Assembly (NCBI GenBank): GCA_022266195.1 | Contig: WHVY01000002.1 | Span: 12,725,001 to 12,789,000 of the forward strand | DNA from: Tetranychus cinnabarinus | Taxonomy: Eukaryota; Arthropoda; Arachnida; Trombidiformes; Tetranychidae | DNA length: 64,000 nucleotides | Reading direction: 5' to 3' | Shown here: positions 55,181 to 64,000 of the stretch, one piece after another | How positions within the stretch are numbered: the stretch's first letter is position 1 | Layout: the number at the start of each line of letters is the position of its first letter | Translations under genes and position numbers: made by a program | Notes under the pieces: model-generated | What the model saw: the letters and a program-made list of their open reading frames with translations, nothing else | The model's database searches: none | Told to the model about the DNA's origin: nothing

Positions 55181-56461
55181 GCTGTAATCGACCAAAACAA
55201 AACAATTTACAAAGCTGACCCTTTTCGGCTTTATGAATTCAATGGAAGCCATTATTGTAGTAAAACATACGTTGGTCCAAAGTATGTCGTTTGGCGTGAC
55301 ACACTGATTTGTCCTTTTGAAAAAGAAGACGTTGAAAACACTGAAAGTACTATTTTGACTCCAGTAGATGATGATTGTGTTACAACTGAAAATGCTGACC
55401 TAAAAGATTACTATTATTATTATAATTATTTTAAGTATTCACCTTTAAGTATTTTGACTACTTCAAAAACTATGATGGAACTTTCAGCAATGAAGCAAAA
55501 ACTGGAAATAATGGAACCAGATATTCGCAAGAAGAAATTGAATCAAAATCTATTAAAAATGTTTAACGTGCAATTGCCATGTGGAGATTCCTGTCCAGCT
55601 GATCTAGCTAAAAATTTCACTTGTGAATTTGATGATTCTAATTCCGCAATCCGTAAACTCAAGCTGACATTTGAATCTGCTGTAATCGACCAAAACAAAA
55701 CAATTTACAAAGCTGACCCTTTTCGGCTTTATGAATTCAATGGAAGCCATTATTGTAGTAAAACATACGTTGGTCCAAAGTATGTCGTTTGGCGTGACAC
55801 ACTGATTTGTCCTTTTGAAAAAGAAGACGTTGAAAACACTGAAAGTACTATTTTGACTCCAGTAGATGATGATTGTGTTACAACTGAAAATGCTGACCTA
55901 AAAGATTACTGGCAAACTGGTAATTGCGTTGAAAACTTAAAGAAAGCGGATATTCAAATCAAAATCTCCAAAGACGAACTTTACATTTACTGTTTTAAAG
56001 AAAATATAACAGTATTTGGAATCACAAAGCCATGTCCTATTTACCCTTTTCGATTATCAAGAGATGTCAGTTTTAAAATTGGTAAACGAGTATATGACGT
56101 AAAGACATCCTCAATGACAGTAAACACATTTGAAACTCTAAAAATCAATTTAATGCTTGATTCTGAAATCAATGATTTTAATCTGAAACCTGTTTCAGTA
56201 ACCCTCACGACCCTTGATGTTATGTCACATATAAAACGAATTTCATCCCAGTCTTCTTATATGTACATTATGATAGTAATCATCATTTTAATACTATTAG
56301 TAATTTTGGTTTACTGTTTACGCAAATGTAAAAGATCACGATATCTGGAATACATACCACCTCGACCAAGAGAAAATAAACAATTCATCGGATTGATATC
56401 TACTATCCCGTCAACAAAAAAAAAGAGACCAAGGGACTATCGTGTCGATCATCTATACTAA
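55181..56461 (+). pseudogene. scrambled env segment, unit 2
   Basis: Same junction order as unit 1. It has nine A in the tail run, giving a third C-terminal frame ending at TAA 56459-56461, and one substitution that changes N to T in the stem (near 56203) and removes an N-glycosylation site. Confidence 0.85.
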
Positions 56462-56515
56462 TGGATTTATGGCGCTAATCAAAAGAGAGACCTTTTGAAG
56501 CTGGGCCGGGAGAAA

Positions 56516-56790
56516 TGCAAAAAGAAAACGCATCTGCACCTTAGATAAATAATAATAGTTTTATTGTTTTTGTTATTTTGTTATAACCTTTTCATGTTAT
56601 TGACACAGTTGTGTCTCGAATATTTTTAAACTGTATCAATCAATAATTACACAGATGTGTCTCAAATTGAAACAATGTTTACTCTTAAATGAGTATAAAA
56701 ACGAACTGTTTTAAAATTAAAGTTATCATTAAAGTAATGGTTTTAAACTAATAACATCTCTATTCTTTACCATCAACTTTAAATCGATCA
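56516..56790 (+). repeat. LTR copy, array unit 2
   Basis: 275-base LTR with the same ends (TGCAAAAAG...GATCA), followed directly by CTAACAAAAGG as in all units. Confidence 0.92.
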
Positions 56791-57466
56791 CTAACAAAAG
56801 GAATTCAAACCCCAAAGTTAGATAAATTCGTGAAGATAGGTTCCAATCAATTCAAATTGTAACAAATAAAAATCAATTTATTGATTTTTACCAAACATTT
56901 AATAATTATTAAATTAATAATATTTGTAGCTAAACCATGCACTCATTAATCTTTTTTGACACCTTTTGGTTATAAGACCAATTCAGCAATTAAGTTGTCA
57001 CACATCATGCAACTTATTGTTAACTAATGATTTTGATCACTTTAATTACAAAGTGAGCTAGTTCAGTCCGAGTGAGTATTTGTGCAAAATTAAGTATGCA
57101 AGGATTAAACTTTATACTTCTAAACCATCGCTAGAGTCCAAGCAGGGCTCCGATGGTTCCCTAACCTGCCTCTCCATACACCTCACAGTTACCTTAACTT
57201 TCGTGACTCAAATTGCAACCGTTCTGTTGTAACATTATAAATTGTAGTAGTGAATAAGCAACTAGTTATCCCATATTGTAAACTGATAAACGGTTTAGCA
57301 TTAACATTCCGTCCACGATTCTTTCAATTGGAGGTTCCACCGAGATACTGTGTATCAAGTCATCACCGGTTTGTCTGCAGCCAGTTAGCTGTTAACCGAT
57401 TGATACTCGTGCCTGCCAGTTAGCTGTTAGCTGTTTGTTTTTTTACGTGAAATTGCCAGCCAATAG

Positions 57467-58342
57467 TTGACCGTCCCTACTTCGTCCTTTTCAGTCCTGA
57501 TTTTGCTCTACGTCGGGGATCAAGGTGAGCAGCATTCTTTTGCAAGCATGCTAAGCTTTATGAATCTCTATGCTAGGGCTACTCCTATTATTGGTGCGCC
57601 AAATAAGACTACTAGTTCCGTATCTCAGCCAAGCATCCCAGTAACAATATCCCTTTTCACTAGAGACGAAGAAAATGTTGGAAAATATCATAAACTGGTT
57701 TATCAACTTTTAATATACTGCTGAGGCTTTAGGATGGAGTCAAGACGATATGTTGAAAGCATTTCCTGCCTACCTAGCTGGTACAGCACGAAGATGGTAC
57801 ACCTCAACTTTCAGTTCAAACCAAGCCAAACCAACTACTTACGCTGAACTGAAAGCAGCTATGATCGCTGACCTATGCCCTGCTGATTACTTAAGCCAGC
57901 AACTTCAGCAAGCTAGGCAAATGCCAGGTCAGCCTTCTATTAATTTCATATATGAAATTCAAGAGTTAAGTCTTAGGATTGATGAAAACACACCTGAGGT
58001 ATTCATAGTGAGTATGGCAAAGGAGAAAATTGCTGCCTCAAATTGAGTATGGGGTTACACTTCAGAACCCACAAAATTTAAATACATTGATCCTGTCAGC
58101 TAGGTTAGCAGAAAGGGCAATGTGTAGTTGTAATGGTCCCTTCGAAAAAGCCTCAAAAATTCATCAGACAGAAGAGCACCTTAACGAAACAATGACTCAC
58201 TTACAAGGAGTAGTTAATCAACTAGCAAATAAAGTCGAGCGACTACCTAGACAAAACACTCCTCACAGACATTGTAGTTTTTGCGATAGAGCAGGTCATG
58301 TCGAAGATTAATGTAAAAGGAAAGCAAGGAATCAAAACTTGA
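57467..58342 (+). pseudogene. broken gag of the second element, unit 3
   Basis: Copy of the unit 1 gag remnant at +8491 with the same lesions. Upstream LTR remnant shows a T-to-C change near 57216. Confidence 0.85.
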
Positions 58343-59427
58343 GACCTTTTTATCCTACTCAGTATCCAATTAAATTACAGTTACCTCAACCATTTGTGAC
58401 TCAAATTGTAATCGTTCTATTGCAACATTATAACTTGTAGTAATGAATAAGCAACTAGTTATCCCATATTGTTAACCTTACCCGGTAAACTAATTAATGC
58501 TTTAGCATTAACACTCCGTCCACCATGATTTCAAAAATCAAACAATATGTAGGTGAAACCAATAAGAAAATCCAAGCTAAAATCAGTTAAAATCAACTGC
58601 AAATCCAACTCAAGTCAAACAATACGTAAAAATTTTTATTAATATCAATTTGAACAATTGCGTATTAATCAATAAAGAAAAACAAAACAATAAATATTGA
58701 TAAAACCAATACAGAAAACTGCAACTTAAAATAAATATGTTGAAAATTAAATTGTTATCGAAAGCGAGAAAAAATCGTTTCAAAAAGTCGAAACGAAGTG
58801 AAATTTGGATTGAATTAGAACTAGATAAAAAAGTCAATATCAAAATAATACTCACAATCAAAGCAATTGCCAAAAATTATAAGTTGAAATCAATTTAGAA
58901 GTAAAAATATATAATTTAATCTAACTAAAAATTGCAAAAGTAAAATTATAACCAGTGGAGAAAGTCAATAAGGACAAAAGGAGTATGGGTAAAAATTCTG
59001 ACTTTTGAGTTAAGAGTTGCGACTTTGGATATCTGTAGCGGCTAAAAAAGCCATGTAGGCCATTAGTGCTATTAAAAAACTTCTCCGATCGACAGTTTTT
59101 GAGAAAATCGAGGTCAAAGTTGAAACTTCGGATGCATTTTTCTCGACTTCCGGCAATTTTTTTCTTATGAAAATAAAATCACGCATATAAACTTTTTATG
59201 CTCTATTTGTTTAACACATTATTAGTTTTGTTCAGGCATCGTTAGTTGCTTCAAACCCGATTGCTATTCTAAACGGACAAACCTCCCGCTTCGGGCCCCA
59301 GGTGTCGACAATCATATGAAACTTCTTTTTTGAATAATTCTCATATTGCCTACATTAACGATCGAATGGATTTTAGATTCTATCAACCGTTTCGCAGTTT
59401 GAAGTGAGTGGCCTCAGAACTTTCTAA

Positions 59428-60708
59428 GCTGTAATCGACCAAAACAAAACAATTTACAAAGCTGACCCTTTTCGGCTTTATGAATTCAATGGAAGCCATT
59501 ATTGTAGTAAAACATACGTTGGTCCAAAGTATGTCGTTTGGCGTGACACACTGATTTGTCCTTTTGAAAAAGAAGACGTTGAAAACACTGAAAGTACTAT
59601 TTTGACTCCAGTAGATGATGATTGTGTTACAACTGAAAATGCTGACCTAAAAGATTACTATTATTATTATAATTATTTTAAGTATTCACCTTTAAGTATT
59701 TTGACTACTTCAAAAACTATGATGGAACTTTCAGCAATGAAGCAAAAACTGGAAATAATGGAACCAGATATTCGCAAGAAGAAATTGAATCAAAATCTAT
59801 TAAAAATGTTTAACGTGCAATTGCCATGTGGAGATTCCTGTCCAGCTGATCTAGCTAAAAATTTCACTTGTGAATTTGATGATTCTAATTCCGCAATCCG
59901 TAAACTCAAGCTGACATTTGAATCTGCTGTAATCGACCAAAACAAAACAATTTACAAAGCTGACCCTTTTCGGCTTTATGAATTCAATGGAAGCCATTAT
60001 TGTAGTAAAACATACGTTGGTCCAAAGTATGTCGTTTGGCGTGACACACTGATTTGTCCTTTTGAAAAAGAAGACGTTGAAAACACTGAAAGTACTATTT
60101 TGACTCCAGTAGATGATGATTGTGTTACAACTGAAAATGCTGACCTAAAAGATTACTGGCAAACTGGTAATTGCGTTGAAAACTTAAAGAAAGCGGATAT
60201 TCAAATCAAAATCTCCAAAGACGAACTTTACATTTACTGTTTTAAAGAAAATATAACAGTATTTGGAATCACAAAGCCATGTCCTATTTACCCTTTTCGA
60301 TTATCAAGAGATGTCAGTTTTAAAATTGGTAAACGAGTATATGACGTAAAGACATCCTCAATGACAGTAAACACATTTGAAACTCTAAAAATCAATTTAA
60401 TGCTTGATTCTGAAATCAATGATTTTAATCTGAAACCTGTTTCAGTAAACCTCACGACCCTTGATGTTATGTCACATATAAAACGAATTTCATCCCAGTC
60501 TTCTTATATGTACATTATGATAGTAATCATCATTTTAATACTATTAGTAATTTTGGTTTACTGTTTACGCAAATGTAAAAGATCACGATATCTGGAATAC
60601 ATACCACCTCGACCAAGAGAAAATAAACAATTCATCGGATTGATATCTACTATCCCGTCAACAAAAAAAAAGAGACCAAGGGACTATCGTGTCGATCATC
60701 TATACTAA
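59428..60708 (+). pseudogene. scrambled env segment, unit 3
   Basis: As unit 2 (nine A in the tail run) but with the stem N-glycosylation codon retained. Confidence 0.85.
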
Positions 60709-60762
60709 TGGATTTATGGCGCTAATCAAAAGAGAGACCTTTTGAAGCTGGGCCGGGAGAAA

Positions 60763-61037
60763 TGCAAAAAGAAAACGCATCTGCACCTTAGATAAATAAT
60801 AATAGTTTTATTGTTTTTGTTATTTTGTTATAACCTTTTCATGTTATTGACACAGTTGTGTCTCGAATATTTTTAAACTGTATCAATCAATAATTACACA
60901 GATGTGTCTCAAATTGAAACAATGTTTACTCTTAAATGAGTATAAAAACGAACTGTTTTAAAATTAAAGTTATCATTAAAGTAATGGTTTTAAACTAATA
61001 ACATCTCTATTCTTTACCATCAACTTTAAATCGATCA
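60763..61037 (+). repeat. LTR copy, array unit 3
   Basis: 275-base LTR, same ends and flank as the other copies. Confidence 0.92.
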
Positions 61038-61713
61038 CTAACAAAAGGAATTCAAACCCCAAAGTTAGATAAATTCGTGAAGATAGGTTCCAATCAATTC
61101 AAATTGTAACAAATAAAAATCAATTTATTGATTTTTACCAAACATTTAATAATTATTAAATTAATAATATTTGTAGCTAAACCATGCACTCATTAATCTT
61201 TTTTGACACCTTTTGGTTATAAGACCAATTCAGCAATTAAGTTGTCACACATCATGCAACTTATTGTTAACTAATGATTTTGATCACTTTAATTACAAAG
61301 TGAGCTAGTTCAGTCCGAGTGAGTATTTGTGCAAAATTAAGTATGCAAGGATTAAACTTTATACTTCTAAACCATCGCTAGAGTCCAAGCAGGGCTCCGA
61401 TGGTTCCCTAACCTGCCTCTCCATACACCTCACAGTTACCTTAACTTTCGTGACTCAAATTGTAACCGTTCTGTTGTAACATTATAAATTGTAGTAGTGA
61501 ATAAGCAACTAGTTATCCCATATTGTAAACTGATAAACGGTTTAGCATTAACATTCCGTCCACGATTCTTTCAATTGGAGGTTCCACCGAGATACTGTGT
61601 ATCAAGTCATCACCGGTTTGTCTGCAGCCAGTTAGCTGTTAACCGATTGATACTCGTGCCTGCCAGTTAGCTGTTAGCTGTTTGTTTTTTTACGTGAAAT
61701 TGCCAGCCAATAG

Positions 61714-62589
61714 TTGACCGTCCCTACTTCGTCCTTTTCAGTCCTGATTTTGCTCTACGTCGGGGATCAAGGTGAGCAGCATTCTTTTGCAAGCATGCTA
61801 AGCTTTATGAATCTCTATGCTAGGGCTACTCCTATTATTGGTGCGCCAAATAAGACTACTAGTTCCGTATCTCAGCCAAGCATCCCAGTAACAATATCCC
61901 TTTTCACTAGAGACGAAGAAAATGTTGGAAAATATCATAAACTGGTTTATCAACTTTTAATATACTGCTGAGGCTTTAGGATGGAGTCTAGACGATATGT
62001 TGAAAGCATTTCCTGCCTACCTAGCTGGTACAGCACGAAGATGGTACACCTCAACTTTCAGTTCAAACCAAGCCAAACCAACTACTTACGCTGAACTGAA
62101 AGCAGCTATGATCGCTGACCTATGCCCTGCTGATTACTTAAGCCAGCAACTTCAGCAAGCTAGGCAAATGCCAGGTCAGCCTTCTATTAATTTCATATAT
62201 GAAATTCAAGAGTTAAGTCTTAGGATTGATGAAAACACACCTGAGGTATTCATAGTGAGTATGGCAAAGGAGAAAATTGCTGCCTCAAATTGAGTATGGG
62301 GTTACACTTCAGAACCCACAAAATTTAAATACATTGATCCTGTCAGCTAGGTTAGCAGAAAGGGCAATGTGTAGTTGTAATGGTCCCTTCGAAAAAGCCT
62401 CAAAAATTCATCAGACAGAAGAGCACCTTAACGAAACAATGACTCACTTACAAGGAGTAGTTAATCAACTAGCAAATAAAGTCGAGCGACTACCTAGACA
62501 AAACACTCCTCACAGACATTGTAGTTTTTGCGATAGAGCAGGTCATGTCGAAGATTAATGTAAAAGGAAAGCAAGGAATCAAAACTTGA
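61714..62589 (+). pseudogene. broken gag of the second element, unit 4
   Basis: Copy at +12738 with the same lesions and an A-to-T difference near 61989. Confidence 0.85.
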
Positions 62590-63673
62590 GACCTTTTTAT
62601 CCTACTCAGTATCCAATTAAATTACAGTTACCTCAACCATTTGTGACTCAAATTGTAATCGTTCTATTGCAACATTATAACTTGTAGTAATGAATAAGCA
62701 ACTAGTTATCCCATATTGTTAACCTTACCCGGTAAACTAATTAATGCTTTAGCATTAACACTCCGTCCACCATGATTTCAAAAATCAAACAATATGTAGG
62801 TGAAACCAATAAGAAAATCCAAGCTAAAATCAGTTAAAATCAACTGCAAATCCAACTCAAGTCAAACAATACGTAAAAATTTTTATTAATATCAATTTGA
62901 ACAATTGCGTATTAATCAATAAAGAAAAACAAAACAATAAATATTGATAAAACCAATACAGAAAACTGCAACTTAAAATAAATATGTTGAAAATTAAATT
63001 GTTATCGAAAGCGAGAAAAAATCGTTTCAAAAAGTCGAAACGAAGTGAAATTTGGATTGAATTAGAACTAGATAAAAAAGTCAATATCAAAATAATACTC
63101 ACAATCAAAGCAATTGCCAAAAATTATAAGTTGAAATCAATTTAGAAGTAAAAATATATAATTTAATCTAACTAAAAATTGCAAAAGTAAAATTATAACC
63201 AGTGGAGAAAGTCAATAAGGACAAAAGGAGTATGGGTAAAAATTCTGACTTTTGAGTTAAGAGTTGCGACTTTGGATATCTGTAGCGGCTAAAAAAGCCA
63301 TGTAGGCCATTAGTGCTATTAAAAAACTTCTCCGATCGACAGTTTTTGAGAAAATCGAGGTCAAAGTTGAAACTTCGGATGCATTTTTCTCGACTTCCGG
63401 CAATTTTTTCTTATGAAAATAAAATCACGCATATAAACTTTTTATGCTCTATTTGTTTAACACATTATTAGTTTTGTTCAGGCATCGTTAGTTGCTTCAA
63501 ACCCGATTGCTATTCTAAACGGACAAACCTCCCGCTTCGGGCCCCAGGTGTCGACAATCATATGAAACTTCTTTTTTGAATAATTCTCATATTGCCTACA
63601 TTAACGATCGAATGGATTTTAGATTCTATCAACCGTTTCGCAGTTTGAAGTGAGTGGCCTCAGAACTTTCTAA

Positions 63674-64000
63674 GCTGTAATCGACCAAAACAAAACAATT
63701 TACAAAGCTGACCCTTTTCGGCTTTATGAATTCAATGGAAGCCATTATTGTAGTAAAACATACGTTGGTCCAAAGTATGTCGTTTGGCGTGACACACTGA
63801 TTTGTCCTTTTGAAAAAGAAGACGTTGAAAACACTGAAAGTACTATTTTGACTCCAGTAGATGATGATTGTGTTACAACTGAAAATGCTGACCTAAAAGA
63901 TTACTATTATTATTATAATTATTTTAAGTATTCACCTTTAAGTATTTTGACTACTTCAAAAACTATGATGGAACTTTCAGCAATGAAGCAAAAACTGGAA
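63674..64000 (+). pseudogene. scrambled env segment, unit 4 (cut by window end)
   Basis: Begins at the same flank-env junction, passes the ATT filler (about 63905-63920) and is cut off. The array therefore continues beyond the window. Confidence 0.85.

Larger units (their letters stand above)
48300..64000 (+). repeat. tandem array of ~4.25-kb chimeric units (3.7 copies visible)
   Basis: Units 48300-52543 (4244 bp), 52544-56790 (4247 bp), 56791-61037 (4247 bp) and 61038-64000 (cut by the window). Each runs: flank DNA; partial LTR, primer site and broken gag of a second element; partial LTR; dispersed repeat; unique-looking 0.43 kb; scrambled env segment; LTR of the first element. I see only a handful of differences between units, for example an A/G at the codon after GAAGAAAAT, Q/K in the gag fragment, and 6 or 7 T near 50670 and its equivalents. 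The array must post-date insertion of the complete element, because each unit contains that element's 3' end and its target-site flank. Confidence 0.95.

Noticed and set aside
48300..64000. Array as head-to-tail insertions or integrated circles of the retroelement
   Set aside because: Each unit includes host flank and second-element DNA after the LTR and lacks gag-pol of the first element, so it is a segmental tandem duplication.

Overview
The window looks like arthropod nuclear DNA: strongly AT-rich, with short-consensus GT-AG introns, long gene-poor stretches, a multi-membrane chemoreceptor of the gustatory receptor type, a secreted protein with a CBM14 (peritrophin-A) chitin-binding domain, and dense transposable elements. 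A mite or other chelicerate would fit, but nothing here proves the group. No rRNA, tRNA or CRISPR array was recognised.

Layout. 1-17300 is gene-poor, with one strong hairpin (1803-1887) and purine or pyrimidine tracts. 17311-35390 holds what I read as one secreted chitin-binding gene in five phase-0 exons (17311-17352, 17467-17643, 28423-28734, 33837-34256, 34893-35390; 482 aa). Inside its 10.8-kb second intron, on the same strand, sits a three-exon gustatory receptor (23832-24881, 25187-25276, 25342-25398; 398 aa). The receptor is flanked by diverged direct repeats of about 0.75 kb that look like the trace of a tandem duplication. The introns also carry a non-autonomous LTR element (26535-27604) with apparently identical LTRs, a solo LTR of the same family (31330-31669) and a permuted inverted repeat.

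36448-38465 is a small DNA transposon with TA target site that was itself hit by a DD41D mariner-like element (36699-38020) with perfect 30-bp terminal repeats and a broken transposase. 39220-39620 is a dispersed repeat that recurs inverted further on, followed by an orphan ORF (39663-40016).

40313-48299 is a structurally complete Ty3/gypsy-type, errantivirus-like element: two apparently identical 275-bp LTRs, a CTAA target duplication, a tRNA-Arg-type primer site, an extra 5' ORF with a likely intron, and gag, pol and env all in one frame, interrupted only by a TGA inside the Gag zinc knuckle.

From 48300 to the window edge runs a tandem array of 4244-4247-bp units, nearly identical. Each contains the decayed gag of a second element (tRNA-Gln-type primer site), a copy of the dispersed repeat, a scrambled 3' env segment and one LTR of the first element. 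The array arose after the complete element inserted and fused its 3' end to flanking DNA. The most unusual points are the single-frame gag-pol-env with a stop in the zinc knuckle, the spliced-looking 5' ORF, and the amplified env-LTR-gag chimera.
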